This document shows, piece by piece, positions 52,471 to 63,963 of a DNA stretch of 64,000 bases. The notes below the pieces were generated by a model. The model was given only the letters and a program-made list of their open reading frames with translations, ran no database searches and was not told the DNA's origin. The position numbers were made by a program, and so were the translations under genes. The first letter of the stretch is position 1. Each line of letters opens with the position of its first letter. This stretch comes from an uncultured Bacteroidales bacterium (lineage in GTDB: Bacteria > Bacteroidota > Bacteroidia > Bacteroidales > UBA932): NCBI GenBank assembly GCA_900321655.1, contig ONWU01000003.1, positions 1 through 64,000 of the forward strand. Direction: 5' to 3'.

Positions 52471-53841
52471 GTGGAGGAAAAGAAGACCTATATAGCCATT
52501 GACCTGAAGTCCTTCTACGCCTCCGTGGAGTGCGTCGAGAGGGGCCTGGATCCGCTTACGGCGCGCCTGGTGGTGGCGGATTCGTCCCGGACAGACAAAA
52601 CCATCTGCCTGGCCGTCTCCCCTGCCCTCAAGGCCTACGGAATCCCCGGTCGGCCGCGCCTTTTCGAAGTGAACCAGCGGATTGCCCGCCTCAAGCAGGA
52701 GGATCCTTCCCTGCCGCTGGACTTTGTCATCGCCCGGCCCCGGATGTCCAAGTACTTGGAAGTGAGCGGGAAAGTGTATGGCGTATACCTTCGTTTCATA
52801 GCCCCGGAAGACATCCACGTCTATTCGATAGACGAGGTGTTTATTGATGCCACGCAGTACCTGAGGATGTATAGCGCGGACGCCCATACCCTGGCGATGC
52901 GCCTGATCAAGGAAGTCCTGAAGGAAACCGGCGTCACCGCCACGGCGGGCATCGGCCCCAATCTCTATCTCTGCAAGGTGGCCATGGATATTGAAGCCAA
53001 GCACCAGAAGGCCGATGAGGACGGCGTCCGCATAGCCGAACTCACGGAAATGAGCTACCGGCAGAAGTATTGGACCCACCAGCCCCTGACGGATTTCTGG
53101 CGCATCGGGCACGGCACTCAGGAACGGCTGGCTTCGGCCGGCATGTACACCCTGGGGGATGTGGCGAGGATGTCGCTGCGGAACGAAGAAGTGCTCTATA
53201 AGCTCTTCGGGGTCAATGCAGAACTGCTCATAGACCACGCCTGGGGCTGGGAGCCCTGCACGATGGCCGATATCAAGGCATACCGGCCCAGCGCCAGCAG
53301 TCTTTCCAGCGGGCAGGTGCTGATGGAGCCTTATTCCTTCGAAAAGGCCCGCACCATCGTGCGGGAAATGACGGACCTGCTTTCCCTGGATCTGGTGGAA
53401 AAGCGTCTGGTGACTACCCAGCTGGTGCTGCACGTCGCCTACGAAGCCGGCAAGGGAAAAGGACCCATGGTGAAGGACTGGTACGGACGGCTTACGCCCA
53501 AGCCGGCGCACGGTTCCGTGAACCTTCCATTCCCCACTTCGGCTACCTCCATCTTCCTTCGTTCCATGATGGAATTGTACGATAAAATTGTAGATAGAAA
53601 TCTTTTTGTAAGAGGAGTTTATGTTGTCGCATCTCAAGTAAAGAGAGAGGAAGAGGTGGACGGCCTTCAAATGAGCCTTTTCGACGACGAAACAGATACT
53701 TCCCGGGAGCGGAAACAACAGGAAGCCATCCTGGAAATCCGGCGGAAATTCGGGAAGAACGCCATCCTCAAGGGGATGAATTTCGAGGAGGGCGCCACCA
53801 CCCGCGAGAGGAACCAGCAGATAGGAGGACATCACGAATGA
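52471..53841 (+). CDS. Y-family DNA polymerase (UmuC/DinB type)
   Basis: The 456-residue protein starts with a GTG. IAIDLKSFYASVECVERG holds the first catalytic Asp, and VYSIDEVFIDATQYL holds the second (Asp-Glu) of the palm domain. TAGIGPNLYLCKVAMDI is typical of the family. The little-finger domain lies at about 240-380. Translesion synthesis is the likely role. It resembles the form found in Firmicutes mobile and SOS loci, together with the small protein encoded right after it, so a history of transfer is possible. No umuD or lexA lies nearby. Confidence 0.92.
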   Translation: MEEKKTYIAIDLKSFYASVECVERGLDPLTARLVVADSSRTDKTICLAVSPALKAYGIPGRPRLFEVNQRIARLKQEDPSLPLDFVIARPRMSKYLEVSGKVYGVYLRFIAPEDIHVYSIDEVFIDATQYLRMYSADAHTLAMRLIKEVLKETGVTATAGIGPNLYLCKVAMDIEAKHQKADEDGVRIAELTEMSYRQKYWTHQPLTDFWRIGHGTQERLASAGMYTLGDVARMSLRNEEVLYKLFGVNAELLIDHAWGWEPCTMADIKAYRPSASSLSSGQVLMEPYSFEKARTIVREMTDLLSLDLVEKRLVTTQLVLHVAYEAGKGKGPMVKDWYGRLTPKPAHGSVNLPFPTSATSIFLRSMMELYDKIVDRNLFVRGVYVVASQVKREEEVDGLQMSLFDDETDTSRERKQQEAILEIRRKFGKNAILKGMNFEEGATTRERNQQIGGHHE

Positions 53842-54011
53842 GGAATCCGTACGAAGACATCATCGGCCTGGAGCATCCCACCTCCAAGACGCATCGTCCG
53901 ATGGCCCGGCTGGACCGCGCCGCCCAGTTTGCGCCTTTCGCCGCCCTGAAGGGGTATGAAGAGGTAATAGACGAAAACCGCCAGAAAAACGAGGAGGAGA
54001 ATTCCTTTTAG
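53838..54011 (+). CDS. Small conserved protein coupled to the Y-family polymerase (57 residues)
   Basis: The ATG overlaps the polymerase stop (ATGA), and the frame runs to TAG at 54009-54011, giving 57 residues. It contains LDRAAQFAPFAALKGYEE, which I recognise from short proteins next to Y-family polymerase genes in Firmicutes (YolD-like neighbourhoods), preceded by HPTSKTHRPM. The rest is charged. I infer an accessory role for the polymerase; no experimental function is known to me. Confidence 0.75.
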   Translation: MRNPYEDIIGLEHPTSKTHRPMARLDRAAQFAPFAALKGYEEVIDENRQKNEEENSF

Positions 54012-56113
<2,102 letters not shown>

Positions 56114-56114
<1 letters not shown>

Positions 56115-57151
56115 TGTTCAAGAAACTGGGTCATAAATTGGATGTGTTTTTCCGGTGGGTTTCCATCTGGATTACCCGCATCTGGAAATTCATGACCCAC
56201 GATGTCTTCCTTTTGAACGAGAAGAGCTTCTCCAGCTGGAAGGCCCGGCTGGTCAGAGATGCCAAGACGGTGCTTCTGATGATCAATACTTTTTCCTCCC
56301 AGAAAATCGGCTATCAGGTGACAGCCCTGGCATACCGCAGCATGATGTCCGTGGTTCCGGCCATCGCCATCGGCTTTTACCTGACGGACGGTCTGGGCCT
56401 GCGGGAGAAATTCGAGCAGATTCTGGTAAACAATCTGAGGGATACCGAAATTGTGGATCAATTGCTGCAGGCGGCCGATAATATCGTACAAACGGCCGAG
56501 AGCGGCCTCTTTGGCTTTATTTCCATGGCCTCCTTCGTCTGGATTGTGCTGTCCCTGATGATTATGGTGAGACAGGTGTTCAACAATGTATGGAAGGTGG
56601 AGCAGGAACCCAATTTCCTGAAGATGATGGGCGTTATTCTGGGAATTACCATCCTGGCGCCGTTTGTGATCATTATCTTCTTCTCGGGTTCGGTGGTGTA
56701 TTCCCACGTACTGGATTTGCTGTTCCCCAGCAAGCTCTTTTTCTCCGACCACCTGAAGAATTTCCTCTCGTGGACCTTGTTTGCAGGGATTGTGGTCCTG
56801 ATCCTGTATGTCATGTACAAGTATGTGCCGGGTACCCATGTTCACAGCCGGCATTCCTTCAAGGCGGCCATTATTTCCGGGCTCCTGTTTGTGGCGGTGC
56901 AGTACCTGTACCTGGAAACACAGGTAATGGTGGCCAAGACGGATGCCGTGTATGGGGCCCTGGCGGCCATTCCCCTCTTTATGATCTGGCTCAACCTGGG
57001 ATGGACCATCATCCTGTATGGGTCAGAGCTTTCCTATGCCTTCCAGAATGTGGCTAAACACAGCATTACCATAGCCAAGCTGGATGAAATGAATAAACAG
57101 GCCGTTCGTGAACGCAAGGAACGGCGATTCCAAAATACGATGAGTATATGA
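56114..57151 (+). CDS. YihY/BrkB-family membrane protein
   Basis: The 345-residue protein has about six membrane helices. YQVTALAYRSMMSVVPAIAIG near the N-terminus and IWLNLGWTIILYGSELSYAF near the end are YihY/UPF0761 blocks. The family was once called ribonuclease BN in error; its function is unknown. The ATG shares one base with the ligA stop (TGATG), and the stop overlaps the rsh start. Confidence 0.88.
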
Positions 57152-59394
57152 GTTTTTCCGAATTTGGAGAAAAAGATTACGAGGTTATTTCCAGAGATTG
57201 GGAGGTGCTGAAGGCATCGGCCCAGAAGCGATGTGCCAATGAACAGGAAATGGAGGTGGTCAAGCGCGCCTTCGACTTTGCCAACGCGGCTCACCGCAAT
57301 GTGCGGCGCCGCAGCGGAGAGCCGTATATGCTGCATCCCATTGCCGTGGCCCAGATTGTGGTGGACGACATCGGCCTGGGTTACAAGTCTATATCGGCCG
57401 CCCTTCTGCACGATGTGGTGGAAGATACGGACTATACCGTAGAAGACATCCGGGAGCGCTTCGGAGACAAGATCGCCTCCCTGGTGGACGGTCTTACCAA
57501 GATCAAGAACGTGCTGGATACGGAGCAGAAGACCCGTGGAACGGACATTACCCAGCAGAGCCTTCAGGCCGAGAATTTCAAGCGCATTCTCCTTACCCTG
57601 AACGATGACGTGAGGGTGGTTCTCATCAAGCTGGCAGACCGTCTGCACAACTGCCGCACCATCGAGCATATGCCGGAGCACAAGAGGGACAAGATTCTCT
57701 CGGAGACCATGTTCATCTTCATCCCGCTGGCCCATCGCCTGGGTCTTTACAGCATCAAGAGTGAACTGGAGAATATCTGGCTCAAATACAAGGAACCGGA
57801 TGCCTACAGCGATATCAAGGCCCGCATAGACCGCGAAATAGCGGGAAGAGGCCGGGAAATGGCCGAATTCGTGCTGCCGATTGAGGCCGCCCTGGAGAAG
57901 GCCGGTTTCCATTACGAAATCAAAAAGCGCATCAAAACCCCCTACTCCGTCTGGCAGAAGATGCAGACCAAGGGTGTGAGTTTTGAACAGGTGTATGACC
58001 TGTATGCCATCCGCATCATCTTTGACACGGATCCCCATTCGGCCGAAAGCGAGAGAGACCAGTGTTATCATATTTTCTCCATCATCACGGGCCTGTACCG
58101 CTATATGCCGGAGCGTCTGAGGGACTGGGTGAAGCATCCCAAATCCAATGGTTACGAGGCCCTTCACTGCACGCTTCTGAGCGCTTCCGGTGTGTGGGTG
58201 GAAGTTCAGATCCGGACCCGCCGCATGGACGACATTGCCGAAAAAGGCATCGCCGCCCACTGGACGTACAAGAAACACGGCATCATGGGCGAAGGAGACT
58301 ACGAGATGGATGCCTGGCTGGACCGCATCAAGGAAATCCTGGTGAATCCGGATGTAAATGCCCTGGAACTGCTGGATATCATCCATAACGACCTCATTTC
58401 CACAGATATATATGTCTTTACTCCGCGCGGAGAACAGCGCAGCCTGCCCAAGGGCTCCACGGCCCTGGATTTCGCCTACGCCATCCACACGGAGGTGGGT
58501 AACAAGGCCATCGCCGCCAAGGTGAACCAGAAACTGGTGAAGCTGAGCGAGGAACTCAAGACCGGAGACAAGGTAGAGATCATTACGGCCGAGGACGGAA
58601 AACCCCAGCCGGACTGGCTCAAGTTCCTCCAGACGCACAGGGCCCGCACCCTTGTCACGGATTATTTCAAAACCCAGCGCAAGCAAACGGTGGAGTATGG
58701 CCGCAATACCCTGGAATCGGCCATCAAGGACCTTGGATTCGAATGCGATGAGGCCACCCTGCAGCGTCTGGATGCCGCGTATGACATGGGCACCCATGAG
58801 GAGCTTTATTATGCCATCGGCATCGGCCAGCTGAGCCTGGATAACCTTCAGGATGTCCTCAGGCGCTCTTCCGGAGGCAAACTCTCCTGGATCCGCAAGA
58901 TGTTCCATTCCGAATCCAAGGAAGAAACCAAGCCGGAGGAAACCTTCATCATCGGCTCCACGGATCCCGATGCCCCGCATTTTTCCATCGCTACCTGTTG
59001 CAACCCCATTCCCGGAGACGCTGTGGTGGGCATCAAGGCCCCGGACGGCACCATCACCGTGCACAAGAAAAGCTGCCCGGTGGCAGACCGCATAGCCACC
59101 CGCCACGGAGACTGGCTGGTGGTTCCCAAGTGGCTGGAACAGGCCGAGGATACCTCTTTCCTGGTAAGAATCAGCCTCAAGGGCCTGGATCGTGTGGGCA
59201 TGCTGAATGAAATCACCCGCCGTGTGTCCCTGGTAATGGGCGTGAATATGCGCCGGCTCAATCTGGCGGCCGAGGACGGTCTTTTCGAAGGCTATATAGA
59301 CCTCTACGTCAATTCCAAGGACATCCTGGACAAGATGATCAAGAAACTCGCTTCCATCGAAGGAATCGAGAATGTAAGCCGGAGCGAACTATGA
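57148..59394 (+). CDS. Bifunctional RelA/SpoT homologue (ppGpp synthetase/hydrolase)
   Basis: The 748-residue protein is full length. The HD hydrolase domain lies at about 45-200 (FANAAHRNVRRRSGEPYMLH and ALLHDVVEDTDY). The synthetase domain lies at about 230-350 (YDLYAIRIIFDTD and KSNGYEALHCTLL). TGS follows (about 400-465) and the C-terminal ACT domain is at about 670-745 (LVRISLKGLDRVGMLNEITRR). The intact HD residues suggest that it can both make and break (p)ppGpp. It is a central stringent-response enzyme. Confidence 0.95.
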   Translation: MSFSEFGEKDYEVISRDWEVLKASAQKRCANEQEMEVVKRAFDFANAAHRNVRRRSGEPYMLHPIAVAQIVVDDIGLGYKSISAALLHDVVEDTDYTVEDIRERFGDKIASLVDGLTKIKNVLDTEQKTRGTDITQQSLQAENFKRILLTLNDDVRVVLIKLADRLHNCRTIEHMPEHKRDKILSETMFIFIPLAHRLGLYSIKSELENIWLKYKEPDAYSDIKARIDREIAGRGREMAEFVLPIEAALEKAGFHYEIKKRIKTPYSVWQKMQTKGVSFEQVYDLYAIRIIFDTDPHSAESERDQCYHIFSIITGLYRYMPERLRDWVKHPKSNGYEALHCTLLSASGVWVEVQIRTRRMDDIAEKGIAAHWTYKKHGIMGEGDYEMDAWLDRIKEILVNPDVNALELLDIIHNDLISTDIYVFTPRGEQRSLPKGSTALDFAYAIHTEVGNKAIAAKVNQKLVKLSEELKTGDKVEIITAEDGKPQPDWLKFLQTHRARTLVTDYFKTQRKQTVEYGRNTLESAIKDLGFECDEATLQRLDAAYDMGTHEELYYAIGIGQLSLDNLQDVLRRSSGGKLSWIRKMFHSESKEETKPEETFIIGSTDPDAPHFSIATCCNPIPGDAVVGIKAPDGTITVHKKSCPVADRIATRHGDWLVVPKWLEQAEDTSFLVRISLKGLDRVGMLNEITRRVSLVMGVNMRRLNLAAEDGLFEGYIDLYVNSKDILDKMIKKLASIEGIENVSRSEL

Positions 59395-61196
59395 GCCATC
59401 CCCTGAAAAAATTCCTTCCGCTGGTTCCGGCCGGCCTTATCCTGGGCTCCCTGATGTTCCCTTCGGGCTGCGCCAACACCACTACGCCCCCGACGGGCGG
59501 CCCCAAGGACACCATTCCCCCGGTCCTGACCAAGGTGGCTCCCCTGCCCGCTACGGTGAATGTGCCCACCAAAAAGACCAAACTGCGTTTTACTTTCAAC
59601 GAGTATGTGAAGGTCAAGGACGCCAACGGCATCTTCCTGTCTCCCCCGCTGGAGAAAAAGCCCAAATCGGCCATCCACGGAAAATCCCTGGACGTAACCT
59701 TTGAAAGCGACCTGGACAGCAACACCACCTACACGCTGGATCTGACCGGCGCCATCGCGGACAACAACGAAGGCAATCTCTTTCCGGGCTATACCCTGGT
59801 GTTCTCTACCGGTGAAAAGATTGATTCCATGTGTGTGACGGGCCTTGTTCAGGACTGCAGCACCCTGATGCCCGTCAAGGGCGCCACGGTGCTCCTGTAT
59901 AAAGACCATTCCGATTCGGCCGTCTTCCTCAAGCGGCCTTTTGCTGCCGCCAAAACGGACGACTGGGGCTTCTTCTCCGTCCGGAATATTCAGGATACGC
60001 TGTACCGTGTGTACGCCATCAAGGACGAGAACAACAACAATAAATACGACCCTGAAAGCGAAAGGATAGCCTTCCTGGACAGCCTCCTGAGGCCCACCAT
60101 CGTGTATAACGACAGCCTGTACGAATTCAAGAAGTTCGATATGAAGGATACGGCCCTGTGCCTGGCCCGCCACGCCCAGATTGAACTGAACCTTTTCCGG
60201 GAGCGTCCTTCCAAGCAGCTCATCGTGAAAAAGGAAAGGGTGGGGCCCAGAACGGCGTACATTACCTTCATGGCGCCGGATGCCGTCATCCACGATATCC
60301 GCATCAAGGGCCTTCCGAGGGAAAAGCTCATTCGGCAGTTCAACATCCAGAGAGACTCCCTGGAACTGTGGGTGAACGATCAGCGCAAGATGCCGGACAC
60401 CCTCCAGCTGGTGGTGAAATACGACAAGACGGATACTACCGGAAAACTGTTTCCCCAGGAGGAACTCATCAAGCTCACCTACAGCAAGGAGCTGAGGGCC
60501 GAAATGATGAAAAAGGAGAACAACTTCCGGGACCGCAAGCACGAGGATACCATAGCCGTGATGACCACCAAGGCAGATCCCACTACCATTGAGCAGTACG
60601 GCTTTGACATCGAGTTCAAGTATCCCCTTATCCAGGAAGCCTGGGATTCCCTGGGCTACCGTATTGTGAATCCCCGCCAGCAGGAAACCAGGGGGAAGGT
60701 GAAGGTGATCCGGGACAGCACCAATCTTCGCCATTTCCGGGTAATGCCGGAGGAACCCTTCCAGCTGGGATATGATTATTATCTGAAGATTCCCCACCGG
60801 AAGTTCCGGGATATCAACGGTTTCTATAACGACAGTACCCAGATGAAGGTCACCCTTCCCAATGACGAGAAACTCAGCTCCATCACCCTGGAACTGAGCG
60901 GGGTGCACAACCGCTATCTGGTGGAACTGCTTTCGGAAAAGCGGGACAAGGTGATCCGCAGTTTTGTCGTGGACGGAAACGGGGATGTCGTGTTCCCCTA
61001 CCTCAAACAGGGAAACTACTGCATCCGCATTACGGAAGACAAGAACCGCAACGCCATGGTGGACACCGGTAACCTGCTGGAAAAGAGGCAGCCGGAGAAG
61101 GCCCGCTTTTTCAAGCAGGACGACAAGTTCCTCATCAAGGTGCTGGAAAGGGCCGAGATGGTATGGAAGCTTAATCTGGAGGAGATGTTCCGATGA
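59391..61196 (+). CDS. Ig-like (Big_5-type) lipoprotein conserved in Bacteroidota
   Basis: The 601-residue protein has a long signal and lipobox near MFPSGCANT. Directly after come PPTGGPKDTIPPVL and a Big_5/SbsA-like domain (TKKTKLRFTFNEYVKV, STNTTYTLDL-like blocks at about 45-140). A carboxypeptidase-regulatory-like domain follows (VKGATVLLYKDHSD, about 155-230), then beta-rich domains. This arrangement is common in Bacteroidota, often next to housekeeping genes; its role is unknown. It overlaps rsh and the next gene by 4 bases each. Confidence 0.8.
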   Translation: MSHPLKKFLPLVPAGLILGSLMFPSGCANTTTPPTGGPKDTIPPVLTKVAPLPATVNVPTKKTKLRFTFNEYVKVKDANGIFLSPPLEKKPKSAIHGKSLDVTFESDLDSNTTYTLDLTGAIADNNEGNLFPGYTLVFSTGEKIDSMCVTGLVQDCSTLMPVKGATVLLYKDHSDSAVFLKRPFAAAKTDDWGFFSVRNIQDTLYRVYAIKDENNNNKYDPESERIAFLDSLLRPTIVYNDSLYEFKKFDMKDTALCLARHAQIELNLFRERPSKQLIVKKERVGPRTAYITFMAPDAVIHDIRIKGLPREKLIRQFNIQRDSLELWVNDQRKMPDTLQLVVKYDKTDTTGKLFPQEELIKLTYSKELRAEMMKKENNFRDRKHEDTIAVMTTKADPTTIEQYGFDIEFKYPLIQEAWDSLGYRIVNPRQQETRGKVKVIRDSTNLRHFRVMPEEPFQLGYDYYLKIPHRKFRDINGFYNDSTQMKVTLPNDEKLSSITLELSGVHNRYLVELLSEKRDKVIRSFVVDGNGDVVFPYLKQGNYCIRITEDKNRNAMVDTGNLLEKRQPEKARFFKQDDKFLIKVLERAEMVWKLNLEEMFR

Positions 61197-62050
61197 AAAG
61201 AGTTATTACCCTGATATCGGCCCTGTTGTGCTGTAGTCTTGTTTCCCGTGCCCAGGTGAATCTGGACGAGGAGTTTTTCTCCCTGCCGGATACGGTAACC
61301 AATTCCTACCTGGACAGCGTTAAGCTGAATATAGCCCGTCCCAACGATTATTGGATGATCGGCGTCTTTGGCGGCGCATCGGCCCAGTACGGCTATTTCA
61401 ACCCCTCTCGCCTGGTGCGCTGGCAGCTTCAGTATCCCGTCTTTGGTTTCTCCGTGGTGCGTCATTACACGATGTTCGGCATCTTCCCCAATATGGGACT
61501 GGAATTCGGCGCCCAACTCAACTATGAGGGGTATGAGTTCAAGAAAAACGGAGAAACCGGCAGCCGTTTCACGGAATCCGGTGCATACAAGGCGCTGATT
61601 ACGGTTCCGGAGGGCTTTTTCCTCTCCCATTTTCACCTGGATATAGGAGAGCATTTCAAGATAATGGCCAAGCTGGGCCTCTACGGAGGCTATCGGCTCA
61701 AGATCCATCGCATCCTGGATGAGGGCTTCGAGGAATCGGAAACCTACCAGCAATATGTGGACTCCTTCCGGGACTACGACCGCCGGCTCACCTATGGCGT
61801 GGCTGCCGGCGTGGGGCTTGGACTTATGTTCTCTCCCTTCGAGTTCCATCTGACGGTCAACGGAAAATGGGGCTGGAGCTCATTCTGGAAGCCGGATTAT
61901 GCCAGTCCTTATTATTACCGTTTTGCCTATCCCCTGGATGCCGGACTCACCTTCGGCGTCTATTATCAGCTAACCCCCCGTTATGGCCACACCCGCGCCC
62001 AGCTGCGTAAGCTGGCCCGCAAGCTGATGGCCGAAGAGCAGAATAAATAA
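61193..62050 (+). CDS. Outer-membrane barrel-like protein, function unknown
   Basis: The 285-residue protein has a signal peptide (MKRVITLISALLCCSLVSRA). Beta-strand blocks include MIGVFGGASAQYGYF and GVAAGVGLGLMFSPFEFHL. A basic tail (QLRKLARKLMAEEQNK) lies after the last strand, so the aromatic end of typical barrels is not terminal. I do not recognise a family. It sits between the Ig-like lipoprotein and ispG in a tight operon. Confidence 0.65.
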   Translation: MKRVITLISALLCCSLVSRAQVNLDEEFFSLPDTVTNSYLDSVKLNIARPNDYWMIGVFGGASAQYGYFNPSRLVRWQLQYPVFGFSVVRHYTMFGIFPNMGLEFGAQLNYEGYEFKKNGETGSRFTESGAYKALITVPEGFFLSHFHLDIGEHFKIMAKLGLYGGYRLKIHRILDEGFEESETYQQYVDSFRDYDRRLTYGVAAGVGLGLMFSPFEFHLTVNGKWGWSSFWKPDYASPYYYRFAYPLDAGLTFGVYYQLTPRYGHTRAQLRKLARKLMAEEQNK

Positions 62051-62051
62051 G

Positions 62052-63305
62052 ATGAAAAAAGTATTGGAAACCCGTACCGTCCGCGTAGGAGAAAACGTTC
62101 TCATCGGCAGTGGCCATCCCATTGTGGTACAGACGATGTGCAACACCCATACATCCGACATAGATGCCACCGTGGCCCAGTGCAAGCTGCTGGCCGCCGC
62201 CGGCTCCCAGCTCATCCGCATCACCGTGCCCGCCATGGCCGATGTAAAGCATCTGGAAGAAATTAAAAACCGACTGAGGGCGGAAGGGATTCAGACTCCG
62301 CTGGTGGCCGATATCCATTTCTCCTCCGAGATTGCGATGGCCGTTGTACCGGTGGTGGAAAAGATCCGTATCAACCCCGGTAACTTCCACCCGGACCATC
62401 AGAAAGCCCGTGCCCTCTTCGGAGAGTTCCTGCAGCTTTGCAAGCAGTATAACCGGGCCATCCGCATCGGCCTCAATCACGGATCGCTGGGCAAGTATAT
62501 TGTTGAGAAATACGGTAATACGCCAGAAGCGATGGCCCTGGCGGCTATGGAATGGGTTCAGATGTGCATGGACGCCCAGTTCTATAATGTGGTGGTGTCC
62601 CTGAAGGCATCCAATACCGTTGTAATGGTGCAGGCATACCGCAACCTGGCTCGCATGATGCAGGAAAATGGCGTGGTGTTCCCCCTGCACGTGGGCGTGA
62701 CGGAAGCCGGTAACGGAGACAGCGGCCGCATCAAGAGTTGTGTAGCCATCTCCACGCTGCTGGAAGAAGGCATCGGCAATACCATCCGGGTATCGCTGAC
62801 GGAGCCTCCGCAGAACGAACTTCCGGTGGCACAGTACCTGGCCCACCGCTACTCAGAGGCCCCTGCGCCGGTGCTGGGAGAACGCGAAGAAACCATCCTC
62901 CAAGCCGCCTGTGACTACGGCGCTCCCCTTCTGAACCACGAGGTGGACGATATTCCCCTTTCCGACGAATACCTCAAGGACGAACTCCTGCAGGCCTGCC
63001 GTCGCAAGTTCTACAAGCCGGAATACATTGCCTGCCCCGGTTGCGGCCGCACGCTGTATAACCTGGAAGAGACCTTCAACCGCGTCAAGGAAGCCACTGC
63101 CGGCTTCAAGGATGTGGTAATTGCCGTCATGGGCTGCATCGTGAACGGGCCCGGAGAAATGGCCGATGCAGATTACGGTTACGTGGGCGAAGGCTTTGGC
63201 AAGGTAACCCTCTACCGGAAAAAAGAACCCGTCCTCCGGCATATACCCGAGGACGAGGCGGTAGAACGTTTGGTCGAATTAATCAGGAATGATCAGGTAA
63301 AATAG
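62052..63305 (+). CDS. ispG: 4-hydroxy-3-methylbut-2-enyl-diphosphate synthase IspG, shortened form
   Basis: The enzyme makes HMBPP in the MEP isoprenoid pathway. At 417 residues it is longer than the E. coli form (372) but far shorter than the usual Bacteroidota form (about 600). The TIM barrel is complete (VVQTMCNTHTSDIDATVAQ, VADIHFSSEIAMAVV). After TEPPQNELPVAQYL, typical of the long form, the usual large insert domain is reduced to about 50 residues. The Fe-S domain has CPGCGRT (Cys near 327 and 330), VMGCIVNGPGE (Cys near 362, Glu near 369). The catalytic parts are intact, so it should work. Confidence 0.92.
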   Translation: MKKVLETRTVRVGENVLIGSGHPIVVQTMCNTHTSDIDATVAQCKLLAAAGSQLIRITVPAMADVKHLEEIKNRLRAEGIQTPLVADIHFSSEIAMAVVPVVEKIRINPGNFHPDHQKARALFGEFLQLCKQYNRAIRIGLNHGSLGKYIVEKYGNTPEAMALAAMEWVQMCMDAQFYNVVVSLKASNTVVMVQAYRNLARMMQENGVVFPLHVGVTEAGNGDSGRIKSCVAISTLLEEGIGNTIRVSLTEPPQNELPVAQYLAHRYSEAPAPVLGEREETILQAACDYGAPLLNHEVDDIPLSDEYLKDELLQACRRKFYKPEYIACPGCGRTLYNLEETFNRVKEATAGFKDVVIAVMGCIVNGPGEMADADYGYVGEGFGKVTLYRKKEPVLRHIPEDEAVERLVELIRNDQVK

Positions 63306-63960
63306 CGAGTACGCTTTCTACCGCCCGGACTTTATCTCCGACCTTAACTTTGACATCGGCTTCCAGCGGAACGAACAGGTCTATGCGGGAGCCGAATTTG
63401 ATTACTCCGCACTGCTCTCCGCGGTATTCCATATGATCGGGCGTGGAGTAGCAGACGATGCGGCGGGCGAAGGTGCCGGCAATCTGCTTGAAGAACACCT
63501 CTCCGTACTCATTCTTGAGGCAGGAAGAGGAATGCTCATTCAGCTCGGAAGATTTGGGATGGAAGGCCAGGAGGTATTTGCCGGGATGATACTTATAATA
63601 GGTAACCTCACCGGAAATGGGCCAGAAGTTGCAGTGGACATCGAAAAAGTCCATATACACGGAAATCTGGATGCAGTCCCGTTTCAGGTATTCCTTCTCG
63701 TATACCTTGTCTACAATAACTACTTTTCCGTCTGCTACGGAGGTGACCAGGTTTTTCTGGTCCGGAGAAGGGATTACGCGGTCCGGTACGCGGAAAAACC
63801 AGGTGATGAACACCATGAAGATAATCATGAAGGCGCATAGCGGAGCACTTATCCAGACAATGGGAATATACCGCGCCGTGAGGAAAATGAGAACGGCGCA
63901 GATGCACCAGGAGGTTAAGATGGTTCCGTAGGAGTCCTTGTCTATTTTAGTCCATTTCAT
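63283..63960 (-). CDS. psd: Phosphatidylserine decarboxylase proenzyme
   Basis: The 225-residue protein has N-terminal membrane segments (about 12-60) and the short-type Psd core with YMDFFDVHCNF (conserved His) and IKFGSRIDLFVP. In this type the proenzyme cuts itself between Gly and Ser of GS, and the new N-terminal Ser becomes the pyruvoyl group. It makes phosphatidylethanolamine at the inner membrane. Its 3' end overlaps the convergent ispG by 23 bases. The gene for PS synthase probably lies directly upstream. Confidence 0.93.
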   Translation of the reverse strand: MKWTKIDKDSYGTILTSWCICAVLIFLTARYIPIVWISAPLCAFMIIFMVFITWFFRVPDRVIPSPDQKNLVTSVADGKVVIVDKVYEKEYLKRDCIQISVYMDFFDVHCNFWPISGEVTYYKYHPGKYLLAFHPKSSELNEHSSSCLKNEYGEVFFKQIAGTFARRIVCYSTPDHMEYRGEQCGVIKFGSRIDLFVPLEADVKVKVGDKVRAVESVLAILPDHS

Positions 63961-63963
63961 ATA

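Noticed and set aside
57034..59106. A 690-codon minus-strand open frame opposite rsh
   Set aside because: The plus strand encodes a complete RelA/SpoT protein. The antisense frame is a by-product of third-base composition.
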